Notes under the pieces: generated by a model | The model's input: only the letters and a program-made list of their open reading frames with translations | What the model was told of the DNA's origin: nothing | Database searches by the model: none | Assembly: GCF_030209835.1 (NCBI RefSeq) | Contig: NZ_JARVRF010000014.1 | Location: forward strand, 26,611 to 90,610 | DNA: 64,000 nt | Direction: 5' to 3' | Source of the DNA: Arthrobacter sp. efr-133-R2A-120 | Lineage (GTDB): Bacteria > Actinomycetota > Actinomycetes > Actinomycetales > Micrococcaceae | Made by a program: the position numbers and the translations under genes | Shown: in pieces, positions 1-8,224 of the stretch | Layout: each line of letters begins with the position of its first letter | Numbering within the stretch: the first letter of the stretch is position 1

Positions 1-73
1 CGTACCCAATATCGACGGCGCGCTGGAGCTGCCGCCCGAGGTTGCCTCGCACGTGTTTGTCACGGTCGCCTAA
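1..73 (+). CDS. C-terminal fragment of an unidentified protein
   Basis: The first 23 codons visible in the window are open and end in TAA at 71-73. Third codon positions are almost all G or C, as expected for a real high-GC gene. The last residues read SHVFVTVA. The rest of the gene lies left of the window, and I do not recognise the family from this tail. Confidence 0.5.
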   Translation, partial: VPNIDGALELPPEVASHVFVTVA

Positions 74-133
74 GCTGCCCGGTAAGGGCCGTCGGCAAAG
101 ATAACGAAATTATTACTGCGGGGGTTAATCCCC

Positions 134-400
134 TATAGTTGACTACTGGCGCCGATACCAAAGCGTTACCTGATCCGAAGCCGAGTTCTGCCAGCGGATC
201 AGGTGGATTAGTCCATTCACTGGCAGAAGCGGGGGAACCACCATCGGCTGTCGAAAGGCGGCCTTGGGGTGAAGTCCGCAGCGGAAGTGCAAGCAGCGCA
301 GGGTTCCTCCGGGACATACCTGCGCTTCGCGCCCTTCGCGCGGACCGGGTCCACGATCTCTCTGGCCCGAATCCGACAGCTAACTTCGCAGGCTTGTCAG
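134..400 (+). promoter_or_regulatory. c-di-AMP riboswitch (ydaO/yuaA leader) with upstream -10 box
   Basis: A TATAGT box at 134-139 is followed by a roughly 230-nt leader carrying the hallmarks of the ydaO/yuaA class: GCGGGGGAACCACC near 229, CCTTGGGGTGAAGTCC near 262 and CCGAATCCGACAGCTAAC near 368. This class binds cyclic di-AMP and in actinobacteria commonly controls secreted cell-wall hydrolases. It sits directly before the M23 peptidase whose start is at 412. Exact edges were not folded; 160-400 is the likely aptamer plus expression platform. Confidence 0.88.
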
Positions 401-411
401 AGAGGAAAATC

Positions 412-1230
412 TTGACTACGCAGAACACCAGGGGCCGCAGACGCGCGTCCGGTCCTACTGCTGAGCTGCGGAGCACAAGCGCCGTCGTGCACGAGCGGCC
501 CCGCGATCCCCATCGCGAAGTCCGCCGCCGCAAGGGTCCCTTGCGGCAAATGGCCGAGTTCGCCGCCGCGAGCGGAGCAGGACAGAAGGCCGGAGTGGCC
601 CTTGCCGCCACAGGCCTCATTCTGACGGTCGCCATGCCGGGCACCGGCGCCCTGACGGCCACTGCCAACTCAAACCAAGTCGCGTCGGCCGTGGGCACCC
701 AGCCCGAGATTCCGGCCGCGGCAAGCGCCACGATCGACTTCAGCCGCGCTGCGGTTTCCACCACGGCGGATCCGGACAGCAAGCTCAAGCAGCTCTTGAG
801 TGCGCAGTCCGTCGGCACCATCAAGCAGTCGTCCTCCAAGGGCACCCTGGGGGCGCCGCTGGACACGCTGGTCACCGCCTCGCCGTTCGGCTACCGCGTG
901 AATCCCATCACGGGCGGTTTGGGGGAGTTCCACCGGGGCCAGGACTTCGTGGCCCAGTGCGGCACCCAGGTCCACGCGGCCGCGGCCGGCAAGGTCACAT
1001 TCGCTGGATGGCATCCGTATGGCGGCGGAAACCGCATCGTGGTGGACCACGGCAACGGCCTGGAAACCACGTACAACCATTTGTCTTCGTTCAGCGTCCA
1101 AGTGGGCCAAACGGTCAGCCGCGGCGATGTGATCGCTTTGAGCGGCACCACTGGCGCCTCTACGGGCTGCCACCTCCATTTTGAAGTCATGGTCAACGGC
1201 GACGTCGTTGACCCCCTGGGCTGGCTGTAG
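412..1230 (+). CDS. M23 family (LytM-type) metallopeptidase
   Basis: A 272-aa secreted zinc peptidase expected to cleave peptidoglycan cross-bridges outside the cell. The TTG at 412 is chosen because an AGAGGAAA ribosome site sits just upstream and everything before it is riboswitch RNA, although the frame stays open back to 139. Residues 57-84 form a hydrophobic export segment after a long basic N-terminus. The catalytic M23 domain spans about residues 150-270, with metal ligands H174 and D178 (HRGQD) and the HLHFE motif giving H254 and H256. The preceding c-di-AMP riboswitch implies coupling to cell-wall or osmotic status. It pairs functionally with the NlpC/P60 gene downstream, which has the same type of leader. 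Confidence 0.92.
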   Translation: MTTQNTRGRRRASGPTAELRSTSAVVHERPRDPHREVRRRKGPLRQMAEFAAASGAGQKAGVALAATGLILTVAMPGTGALTATANSNQVASAVGTQPEIPAAASATIDFSRAAVSTTADPDSKLKQLLSAQSVGTIKQSSSKGTLGAPLDTLVTASPFGYRVNPITGGLGEFHRGQDFVAQCGTQVHAAAAGKVTFAGWHPYGGGNRIVVDHGNGLETTYNHLSSFSVQVGQTVSRGDVIALSGTTGASTGCHLHFEVMVNGDVVDPLGWL

Positions 1231-1280
1231 CCAATCCGATGGACGTCTCTCGCATGCTTGTCACGCTCCGTGACCTGAAT

Positions 1281-1538
1281 GTGACATTCAGCCAAAACTC
1301 ATGTACCGTCTAACTCGCATCAACTTTTAGAGAGTTGATGCACTCGGGTGGATTGCCTAGCTCTGCCACTGCCCGAGGTTCCGTTCGCAAAACATCGTCT
1401 GGCAGAGGCGGGGGACCCACTTTTGGTCATCTTCACCGATGGCCTTGGGGTTAAGTCGCATGACTTCCGAGAGGGAGAAGTGTGGCCGGATGACTCCCAT
1501 CCGAATCCGACAGCTTACCTCGCGGGCATAGGGAGAGG
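1281..1538 (+). promoter_or_regulatory. Second c-di-AMP riboswitch with its promoter
   Basis: A promoter-like pair GTGACA (1281-1286) and TACCGT (1304-1309) with 17-bp spacing precedes the leader. The leader shows GGCGGGGGACCCAC near 1408, CCTTGGGGTTAAGTCGC near 1442 and CCGAATCCGACAGCTTACC near 1501. These match the ydaO/yuaA class and closely resemble the riboswitch at 160-400. An 8-bp inverted repeat at 1317-1341 (GCATCAAC/GTTGATGC) lies at the 5' end of the leader. The leader controls the NlpC/P60 gene at 1548. Confidence 0.88.
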
Positions 1539-1547
1539 CCTCTTAAC

Positions 1548-2309
1548 GTGTCTTCACGCTCTACTGTTGCGCGCCACCGTGCCGCGGTCACCAAGACCAA
1601 CTCGCTTGCCGTTATCGCTAAGACTGTCGGCAGCAACGCCGGTGGCGTAGGCCGCCAGGCGGCAGTTATCGCTGCTGCTTCCGGCCTGGTGCTTACTAGC
1701 GGTATCGCAGCCAACGCTGCAGAAACCAACGTCCCCCGCGAGTCCACTTCGACCTCCGCCCTGGAAGTCCAGTCCATCGCCCAAGCCAGCATTTCGGCCG
1801 ACTCCTCCGTCGCCATCAAGTACGAGCGCCCGGTGGTTTCCACCGAAGCTGCTCCGGTTGTCGCAGCTCCGGTTGCCACCCAGGAAGCCGCTCCGGCTTC
1901 GCAGGCTGCGGGTGCCGCTACCGGCGTCTCAACGCTTTCTGTCACGGCTGCTGTTTCACCCGCCACCAAGGTTGCCAGTGGCAAGGGAGCAGCAATTGCT
2001 GCCGCAGCTTACGCACAGCTTGGCGTTGCCCAGGATTGCACCGCCCTGGCTTCGAACTCCCTGGCCGCTGTTGGCATCAACTTCCACGGCTGGCCGGCAG
2101 ACTACCTCTCCCTTGGCCGCACGGTCAGCGCTGCTGAAGCGCAGCCGGGAGACCTGGTCTACTACCAGAACGGTGGCATGGGCATGGCCCACATCGCCGT
2201 TTACGTCGGCAACGGCATGGCAGTCCACGGTGGCTGGAACGGCGGCACCACCGCCCTGTACAGCGTCAACGTCGGCTCCGGCCCGGTCTTCATCCGCGTT
2301 GGTGGCTAA
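1548..2309 (+). CDS. NlpC/P60 family endopeptidase
   Basis: A 253-aa exported peptidoglycan endopeptidase that should cut D-Glu/meso-diaminopimelate-type stem peptides. The GTG start at 1548 follows a GGGAGAGG ribosome site and the riboswitch. Residues 38-57 form the export segment. An Ala/Pro/Thr-rich linker covers about 60-145. The NlpC/P60 domain occupies about 146-253, with catalytic Cys164 (QDCTAL), His215 (MAHIAVYVG) and a possible third residue at His227. A strong terminator follows. Paired riboswitches before this gene and the M23 gene suggest both hydrolases answer to c-di-AMP. Confidence 0.93.
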   Translation: MSSRSTVARHRAAVTKTNSLAVIAKTVGSNAGGVGRQAAVIAAASGLVLTSGIAANAAETNVPRESTSTSALEVQSIAQASISADSSVAIKYERPVVSTEAAPVVAAPVATQEAAPASQAAGAATGVSTLSVTAAVSPATKVASGKGAAIAAAAYAQLGVAQDCTALASNSLAAVGINFHGWPADYLSLGRTVSAAEAQPGDLVYYQNGGMGMAHIAVYVGNGMAVHGGWNGGTTALYSVNVGSGPVFIRVGG

Positions 2310-2335
2310 ATAGCTCCGGCTACAGAGCTTCACTG

Positions 2336-2375
2336 GAACATCCCCGCTGGTCCGCCCGCGGGGATGTTCTGTTTT
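2336..2375 (+). terminator. Rho-independent terminator of the NlpC/P60 gene
   Basis: A perfect 12-bp stem, GAACATCCCCGC against GCGGGGATGTTC, encloses a 10-nt loop and is followed by TGTTTT. It starts 26 bp after the stop codon. Confidence 0.9.
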
Positions 2376-2380
2376 AACGT

Positions 2381-2530
2381 GTTACAGGGCAAAACGTGTG
2401 TAAATCCCGGGCGCGCTATGTCCGTCCCGCCCAGCCTAGGCGGTGCCATAGGCCCTCCTCGGCGGAGCCCGGTGCTGTAGAGCTCTGGTGGGAAGCAAGC
2501 ACCTCCCATACACACGTTTTGTCCTATAAC
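2381..2530. repeat. 150-bp element bounded by 22-bp inverted repeats
   Basis: The left end (2381-2402) and the reverse complement of the right end (2509-2530) agree at 20 of 22 positions, with the shared core CAAAACGTGTGTA. The 106 bp between them contain no credible ORF but several G/C-rich short inverted segments. This could be a non-autonomous miniature mobile element with terminal inverted repeats or a long-stem structured RNA. No flanking target duplication is obvious. Confidence 0.5.
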
Positions 2531-2571
2531 CCGACTACTTCGCGACGCGCAAATTACCTGGGGATGCGCTA

Positions 2572-2611
2572 GATCCCTGTCGACACCTGAATACATGTGT
2601 CGACAGGGATC
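2572..2611. repeat. Perfect 15-bp palindrome with 10-nt loop
   Basis: GATCCCTGTCGACAC at 2572-2586 pairs perfectly with GTGTCGACAGGGATC at 2597-2611. There is no T-run after it, so it is not a typical terminator. It lies in the gene-free interval 2376-3027, which otherwise holds only repeats and the upstream region of the HNH gene. Confidence 0.7.
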
Positions 2612-2667
2612 TGGCGTGTCGCCCAGCTTTTGCTGTAGCGCTCGCTCGGGATTGTTTTCGCTCGGAT

Positions 2668-2792
2668 GTCGGATTCTGCTCAATCATTCGAATGGACAAA
2701 TGCCGGCCCACGGAATCACAGGACCGGCAACTTCGGCGATGAGAGTGATCCAGCAGAATCCGACGGCATCCGTGGATCCAGCAGAATCCGAC
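2668..2792. repeat. Three copies of a 12-mer, one inverted
   Basis: GCAGAATCCGAC occurs at 2753-2764 and 2781-2792 as part of an 18-bp direct repeat GATCCAGCAGAATCCGAC, spaced 28 bp. The reverse complement GTCGGATTCTGC is at 2668-2679. The arrangement resembles a REP/BIME-type intergenic repeat. Short ORFs through this stretch are not credible genes. Confidence 0.6.
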
Positions 2793-3027
2793 AGCGTCCA
2801 TTAGATCCCGTCGATCTGGATCTGGTCATGGACCTCGGGCGGTTTGGAAGGTTCCGGCTACGTGTCCGGCACATGAACTTTGACCGACACTGCGCCGGAA
2901 CCCCCGCAAGGATTCGTTGATCTGGCCTCCGGGTGTTTACTCTTAGGTTGTCGATCCACAGCCCGTACATGCAGAGGGCAGCCGGCCCTCGCGCCCCTGA
3001 CGGGTGCGGCCGTGAAGAGGTACGTGC

Positions 3028-3528
3028 ATGCGCACACTCGTTCTGAATGCTGGATATGAACCGCTGGCGGTAGTAACCTTCCGCCGGGCGCTGGTCCTTG
3101 TGCTCACCGGAAAAGCGAGCGTAGTGGCCGAAGGCGACGAGCCTGTCGTCGGGCCACAGGAGATTCTCGGACGTCCGTCCGTGATTCTACTCAATCGCTA
3201 CATCCGGCCGAGATACAACACCATCACAGCGGTTACACGCCGCGGCGTTTTGCGCCGCGACGGCCACCGTTGCGCCTATTGCGGGAAAGCAGCCCACACC
3301 ATTGACCACGTCCACCCCAAATCCAGGGGCGGCGCGGATTCCTGGGAAAACCTGGTGGCAGCGTGCTTGCGCTGCAACAACGCCAAGAGTGACCACACGC
3401 CGGCGGAGATGGGCTGGAAACTGAGGTTCACTCCCGCGGCGCCCACCGGGACTATCTGGCAGATCAAGGAGCTTGAGAAACCTGCGCCCGCATGGGATCC
3501 CTTCCTCCTGCCTGAATCGGCGGCCTGA
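3028..3528 (+). CDS. HNH endonuclease family protein
   Basis: A 166-aa protein with an N-terminal domain starting MRTLVLNAGYEPL, typical of a stand-alone actinobacterial HNH family. The nuclease fold covers about residues 75-125: zinc-binding pairs C82/C85 and C113/C116 bracket IDHVHPKSRGG, with H94 as the expected catalytic histidine, and CLRCNNAK supplies the Asn. The ATG start follows GAAGAGG. It lies alone between a repeat-rich spacer and the molybdenum-cofactor genes. The biological substrate is unknown; nothing nearby suggests restriction-modification. Confidence 0.88.
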   Translation: MRTLVLNAGYEPLAVVTFRRALVLVLTGKASVVAEGDEPVVGPQEILGRPSVILLNRYIRPRYNTITAVTRRGVLRRDGHRCAYCGKAAHTIDHVHPKSRGGADSWENLVAACLRCNNAKSDHTPAEMGWKLRFTPAAPTGTIWQIKELEKPAPAWDPFLLPESAA

Positions 3529-3565
3529 ACCGGAATTGAGCCTGCTCCCCGGGTAATCTGGGCGG

Positions 3566-4183
3566 GTGGACTTTGATGCGGTGATATTGGCGGGTGGCAA
3601 GTCCTCCCGTCTCGGCGGTGTGCCCAAAGCCCAGCTGAGGTACGACGGCGCCACGCTCCTTCACCGCGCCGTGGCGGCAGCGCGCGGCGCCGGGACTGTC
3701 GTCGTCGTCGGGCCTGATCCCGGGGCTTTGCCGCACGGCACATTGATAGCGCGGGAGGACCCGCCCTTCGCCGGACCGGCAGCCGCGATCGCCGCCGGAC
3801 TCGCCGTGCTAGAGGGACAAGACGGCGACAGTCCGTCCCCGAAGTGCGCGCCCTGGGTACTCGTCCTGGCCTGCGACATGCCCCTGGCCGCGGCCGCGGT
3901 TCCGGTCCTGCTCCAGGAACTTGCCGCCCACCCGGAAGCGGACGGGGCCATGTCCGTATCGGCAGATGGCCGGAAACAACCGTTGCTCGGGATCTATCAG
4001 GTATCCGCTTTGCGGCGGGAAGTGCAGGCTGCGGCAGAACAAGGTGGCCTGGTCAACGCCGCGGTGTTCCGGCTGCTTGCTAGGCTTGATCTGCTGGCCG
4101 TGCCTGTCCCCGCAGGATCCACCGATGACGTGGATACCTGGGACGATGCCGCGGCGCTTGGAGTGGACGGCGACCTGCCGTGA
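3566..4183 (+). CDS. mobA: Molybdenum cofactor guanylyltransferase
   Basis: A 205-aa nucleotidyltransferase expected to link GMP to molybdopterin using GTP, making the guanine dinucleotide cofactor needed by formate-dehydrogenase-like enzymes. The signature LAGGKSSRLGG at residues 8-18 with K21 is the GTP-binding loop, and ACDMPL is the metal-binding Asp segment. The GTG start is preceded by TAATCT exactly 6 nt upstream, so the message is probably leaderless. It is followed by a small DUF6457-type gene, moeA and the oxidoreductase that would use the cofactor. Confidence 0.85.
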   Translation: MDFDAVILAGGKSSRLGGVPKAQLRYDGATLLHRAVAAARGAGTVVVVGPDPGALPHGTLIAREDPPFAGPAAAIAAGLAVLEGQDGDSPSPKCAPWVLVLACDMPLAAAAVPVLLQELAAHPEADGAMSVSADGRKQPLLGIYQVSALRREVQAAAEQGGLVNAAVFRLLARLDLLAVPVPAGSTDDVDTWDDAAALGVDGDLP

Positions 4184-4214
4184 CAACAGCTGTACCGGAC
4201 TGTGGAGGCGGATC

Positions 4215-4502
4215 GTGAAGAGCCAGGAAGAAACGCTCGAGGAATGGTGCAGGAGCCTGCTGCAAGCATATGAGTTGGAAGACGTCGAGATCGACATCAA
4301 CGATGTCCTGTCCCTGGCAGGCGTTGCAGCCCATTCAGTGGTTCGGCCGGCGGCTCCTTTGACTACCTTCATTGCCGGCTTCGCGGCCGGACTTGCCGCG
4401 GGTTCGGGACAAGCCACTAAATCCGCGTCGATGGATGCCGCCATGGGCCTGGCACGCACGCTCGCGAAAGATTATACGAACCCCGGAACCGACGCCGGAT
4501 GA
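4215..4502 (+). CDS. DUF6457-type small protein, Mo-cofactor associated
   Basis: A 95-aa acidic protein starting at GTG 4215, chosen for the GGAGGCG ribosome site just upstream. It has a helical N-terminus (EEWCRSLLQAYELEDVEIDINDV) of the kind found in small actinobacterial proteins encoded between mobA and moeA. An Ala/Gly-rich segment around residues 50-70 is followed by a short tail. The stop overlaps the moeA start (ATGA), implying translational coupling. The DUF6457 assignment is from memory of that context. The biochemical role is unknown, probably accessory to cofactor synthesis. Confidence 0.7.
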   Translation: MKSQEETLEEWCRSLLQAYELEDVEIDINDVLSLAGVAAHSVVRPAAPLTTFIAGFAAGLAAGSGQATKSASMDAAMGLARTLAKDYTNPGTDAG

Positions 4503-5824
4503 CGGAAGCCCCCGAGCATGTCCCGCACGCCGACCACTTGTGGGCCGAGGCGCGGCAACTTGCCTTCGATAGTGCCACGCCCATTCCCGCCGCACCCGTT
4601 GCGCTGAAGGACGCCATCGGCAGGACCCTGGCCTTGGATGTCCATGCCTTGCAGGACCTGCCGCATTATGCGTCGTCGGCGATGGATGGCTGGGCGGTCA
4701 ACGGCAGCGGCCCGTGGATCCTGGCGGAGCCGGGCCATAGGCTGGCCCCGCACCAAGCGAGCCCGATCGCCACCGGCGGCCTGATTCCGCCGGGGGCCAA
4801 AGCCGTGCTGCGGAGCGAGAGCGGGGTCCTGACCACCGACGAAGACGGCTTGCCGCTACTCGCCCTCGGCGGGAACGCGAAGCCCGGCGAACCGCGCAAC
4901 GGGCAACATATCCGCAACGCGGGAGAAGAAGCCGCGGCGGGCGAGCTGCTGATCAAATCCGGCGTTGTCTTGAATCCGGCCCATCTCGCCCTCGCCGCCT
5001 TGGCCGGCCGCGACGAACTGGACGTCCTGGGCAAACCCCTCGTGAAGATGCTCCTGACCGGCTCCGAAGTGGTGACCGCGGGTGTCCCGGCCCCCGGCAG
5101 GGTGAGGGATACCTTCGGTCCCCAGCTTGGCACCGTCGTCGAACTCCTTGGCGGGATCCGCGGCGGGCAAACCAAGGTGGGCGACTCCTATGAGGAATGG
5201 CTCTCGGCCCTTGAGGAAGGCGAGCCGTCGCCGGACGCGCCACCCGCCGACGTCGTCATCACCACCGGGGGAACCGGCCGTTCGGGGACGGACCACTTCC
5301 GGCGGGCCATTGCGGAACTCGGCGGCCGATTGCTGATTGATGGAATCGCGATGCGTCCGGGACATCCTGCCGTCCTGGCCGAGTTGCCGGACGGCCGCTT
5401 CGTGTTGGGTCTTCCCGGCAATCCGCTCGCGGCCATGATGGTTCTCTTCACGATCGGCGCACCCCTCCTCGCGGGGCTGGGTCACGGGACGCTGCCCGAG
5501 GTGGGAGAGGTGCCTTGCGGCGCAATGCTCGACGCGGACCCCGGGCGAACGCGTTTGCTTCCCTTCAGGTTCGTGTACGGCTTGGCGTCGCCTGCCCAGC
5601 ATGCGGGGCCAGGGATGATGCGCGGCCTCGCCGGCGCGGACGGCGTCATGGTGGTGCCACCGCACGGCGTGCAACTGGGCGAAGCAGTGCCCGCTTTTCC
5701 GTTGCCGTGGGGGCCGCCGTTTCCCCTGCCGAAGCCCACACAGGACAAGGCCAAGAAGACTCCCGCCCGGCCAGCCCGCAAAGTTCCGTCCGGGCCGGTG
5801 GACTGGAGCGCCCTGACAGGCTGA
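4499..5824 (+). CDS. moeA: Molybdopterin molybdenumtransferase MoeA
   Basis: A 441-aa protein that inserts molybdate into adenylylated molybdopterin. Family motifs are SAMDGWAV near residue 60, TGGTGRSGTDHF near 260 and GLPGNPLAAMM near 305. Domain order is that of MoeA: N-terminal domains, the MoCF-biosynthesis fold and the C-terminal beta domain. A Lys/Pro-rich extension of about 30 residues ends the protein. The start overlaps the previous stop by 4 nt. Its position before an FdhF-type enzyme and fdhD points to a formate-dehydrogenase-like pathway. Confidence 0.9.
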   Translation: MTEAPEHVPHADHLWAEARQLAFDSATPIPAAPVALKDAIGRTLALDVHALQDLPHYASSAMDGWAVNGSGPWILAEPGHRLAPHQASPIATGGLIPPGAKAVLRSESGVLTTDEDGLPLLALGGNAKPGEPRNGQHIRNAGEEAAAGELLIKSGVVLNPAHLALAALAGRDELDVLGKPLVKMLLTGSEVVTAGVPAPGRVRDTFGPQLGTVVELLGGIRGGQTKVGDSYEEWLSALEEGEPSPDAPPADVVITTGGTGRSGTDHFRRAIAELGGRLLIDGIAMRPGHPAVLAELPDGRFVLGLPGNPLAAMMVLFTIGAPLLAGLGHGTLPEVGEVPCGAMLDADPGRTRLLPFRFVYGLASPAQHAGPGMMRGLAGADGVMVVPPHGVQLGEAVPAFPLPWGPPFPLPKPTQDKAKKTPARPARKVPSGPVDWSALTG

Positions 5825-5886
5825 GAACTTCCCGTGCAGGATGGACGCGGGTGGATTAGCGAGTCAGGCCTTGCAATGATGGGGAC

Positions 5887-8223
5887 ATGAACAGGCATGC
5901 TCCCGAACAGGACATCAATGAAGATGACCTCCAGATCCACCCACCCAAGCGCTCCGCCGCGGGCGTCAAGGCAGTCACCGTGGCATTGGAACGGGGCTGG
6001 GCCCAAGCGGGCGTCAGCCGGACTGTCAAGTCAATGCTCCGCGTCAACCAGCGGGACGGGTTCGACTGTCCCGGCTGCGCCTGGCCGGAGTCCATTACCG
6101 GCAAACGCAGTCCCGCCGAGTTCTGTGAAAACGGGGCCAAGGCAATCGCCGAGGAGAGCACCACGCGCGTAGTCGACGCGGAGTTCTGGGCCCGGCACTC
6201 CCTGGCCGAGCTCGAGGACAAGACCGAATACTGGCTGGGCAGCCAAGGGCGCATCGCCGAGCCCGTCGTCATCCGCCCTGGCGACACGCACTATTCGCCC
6301 ATCAGCTGGACGGATGCTTTCAGCCTGATCGGCGAGCACGTGAATGCCACCACGCCGGAGCGCTGCGTGTTCTACACTTCCGGGCGCACGGCCAACGAGA
6401 CAGCCTTCATGTACCAGTTGTTCGCCCGGAGCCTGGGCACCAACAACCTGCCCGACTGCTCGAACATGTGCCACGAGTCTTCGGGAAGCGCACTCAACCC
6501 GACCATCGGCATCGGCAAGGGCACTGTCTCACTCGAAGACATCCATGAAGCGCAGTTGGTGCTCGTTGTGGGGCAGAACCCGGGCACGAACCACCCGCGC
6601 ATGCTCTCAGCCCTGCGTGATTGCAAGAACAACGGCGGCAAGGTTGTAGCCGTCAATCCTTTGCCGGAAGCCGGACTCCTGAACTTCAAGGATCCCCAGT
6701 CGCTCAACGGCGTGGTGGGCGGTGGCACGGACATTGCCGATGAATTCCTGCAGATCAAGGTAGGTGGCGACCTCGCTCTGTTCCAGGCGCTGGGCCACCT
6801 CCTGCTGGAGGAGGAGAAGCGGCAGCCGGGAACAGTGGTGGACCGAGCCTTCATCGAGGCGCAGACCGACGGATTCGAGGCCTACGCCGAAACCCGGGCT
6901 ACGCTGGACTGGGCAGAGACGGAACGCGCCACGGGCCTGAGCCGCATCGAAATCACCAAGGTGGCCGGCATGCTGGCCGCGTCGAAGGGCACCATCATTT
7001 GCTGGGCGCTGGGACTGACCCAGCAACCCCACTCCGTAGACACCTTGCGGGAAATCATCAACCTGCTGCTCTTGCAGGGAAACTTCGGCAAGCGTGGCGC
7101 CGGCGCCTGCCCCGTCCGCGGCCACTCCAACGTGCAGGGCGACCGCACCATGGGCATCTGGGAGAAGCCGTCCGAAGGCTTCCTGGCAGCCCTGGACAAA
7201 GAGTTTGGATTCACCATGCCGCGGGAACACGGATACGACTCCGTGGAAACCCAACACGCCTTGGAGAAGGGCGACGTGGATGTGTTCGTTTCCATGGGCG
7301 GAAACTTCGCCGCGGCAGGCTCTGACACTGTCGCGCTGGAAGAAGGGCTCAAGAAGGCCGGGCTGACGGTCCACATCTCCACCAAGCCCAACCGCGCCCA
7401 CGTGGTGCACGGAAAGACCTCCCTGATCCTGCCCACCCTGGGCCGCACGGACACGGACGACAAACACCCGGGCGGACGGCAAATCCTCTCCGTGGAAGAC
7501 TCCATGTCCGTCATCCACTCCACCCAGGGCCGCTTGACCCCGATCTCGGAGCACCTGCTCAGCGAACCCGTCATCGTCGCACGCATGGCGCAGGCGGTGC
7601 TCGGCGATAGCCGCCCCGTGGATTGGCGTGCCATGGCCGAGGACTACGACGTCATCCGGGACCACATCTCCAGGGTGATCCCCGGCTTCGACGACTTCAA
7701 CGCAAGGGTGCGGACCAAGAACGGCTTCGTGCTGCCCAACCCGCCACGCGACACCCGCACGTTCGCCACGGATATCGGCAAAGCACGATTCACCGTGAGC
7801 CCGCTGGAGTACCTTGAAGCCCCGGCCGGCCACCTGATCCTGCAGACAGTCCGCAGCCACGACCAGTACAACACCACGTTCTACGGCCTCGACGACCGCT
7901 ACCGGGGCATTTCCGAAGGCCGCCGGGTCATCCTGGTCCACGAGGACGATCTCAGCGAGCTCGGCTTCGGGGATAGGGACATGGTGGACGTCATCTCCAC
8001 TTTCGGCGGAACGGAACGCCGGGCGAACAAGTTCCGACTGGTTGCCTACCCCACGGCCAAGGGTTGCGCGGCCGCGTACTTCCCGGAGGCCAACGCCCTC
8101 GTCCACCGGGAGCTCGTTGCCCGGGAATCCAACACGCCGGGCTACAAGGCCATGACGGTGCGGTTCGTCAAGCACGGGGAAGCCGCCGAGCACGCGGAAG
8201 CTGCCGGGACGGTGGGTATCTGA
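5887..8223 (+). CDS. FdhF/YdeP family molybdopterin oxidoreductase
   Basis: A 778-aa cytoplasmic molybdoenzyme of the YdeP-like branch of the formate dehydrogenase alpha-subunit family. Cysteines in CPGCAWPE (about residues 59-62) and EFCENG, shortly after, are the likely Fe-S ligands. SNMCHESSG near residue 197 is the conserved active-site stretch of this branch, and the C-terminal molybdopterin-dinucleotide-binding domain starts around 650. Cytosolic location is inferred from the absence of a Tat signal. The true substrate is uncertain: YdeP-type proteins are annotated as formate dehydrogenases by homology but several are tied to acid resistance. fdhD begins 1 nt after the stop. Confidence 0.87.
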   Translation: MNRHAPEQDINEDDLQIHPPKRSAAGVKAVTVALERGWAQAGVSRTVKSMLRVNQRDGFDCPGCAWPESITGKRSPAEFCENGAKAIAEESTTRVVDAEFWARHSLAELEDKTEYWLGSQGRIAEPVVIRPGDTHYSPISWTDAFSLIGEHVNATTPERCVFYTSGRTANETAFMYQLFARSLGTNNLPDCSNMCHESSGSALNPTIGIGKGTVSLEDIHEAQLVLVVGQNPGTNHPRMLSALRDCKNNGGKVVAVNPLPEAGLLNFKDPQSLNGVVGGGTDIADEFLQIKVGGDLALFQALGHLLLEEEKRQPGTVVDRAFIEAQTDGFEAYAETRATLDWAETERATGLSRIEITKVAGMLAASKGTIICWALGLTQQPHSVDTLREIINLLLLQGNFGKRGAGACPVRGHSNVQGDRTMGIWEKPSEGFLAALDKEFGFTMPREHGYDSVETQHALEKGDVDVFVSMGGNFAAAGSDTVALEEGLKKAGLTVHISTKPNRAHVVHGKTSLILPTLGRTDTDDKHPGGRQILSVEDSMSVIHSTQGRLTPISEHLLSEPVIVARMAQAVLGDSRPVDWRAMAEDYDVIRDHISRVIPGFDDFNARVRTKNGFVLPNPPRDTRTFATDIGKARFTVSPLEYLEAPAGHLILQTVRSHDQYNTTFYGLDDRYRGISEGRRVILVHEDDLSELGFGDRDMVDVISTFGGTERRANKFRLVAYPTAKGCAAAYFPEANALVHRELVARESNTPGYKAMTVRFVKHGEAAEHAEAAGTVGI

Positions 8224-8224
8224 G

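Noticed and set aside
2535..2970. Short ORFs of 69-88 codons between the NlpC/P60 and HNH genes
   Set aside because: They overlap one another on both strands within repeats and have no ribosome sites or codon bias.
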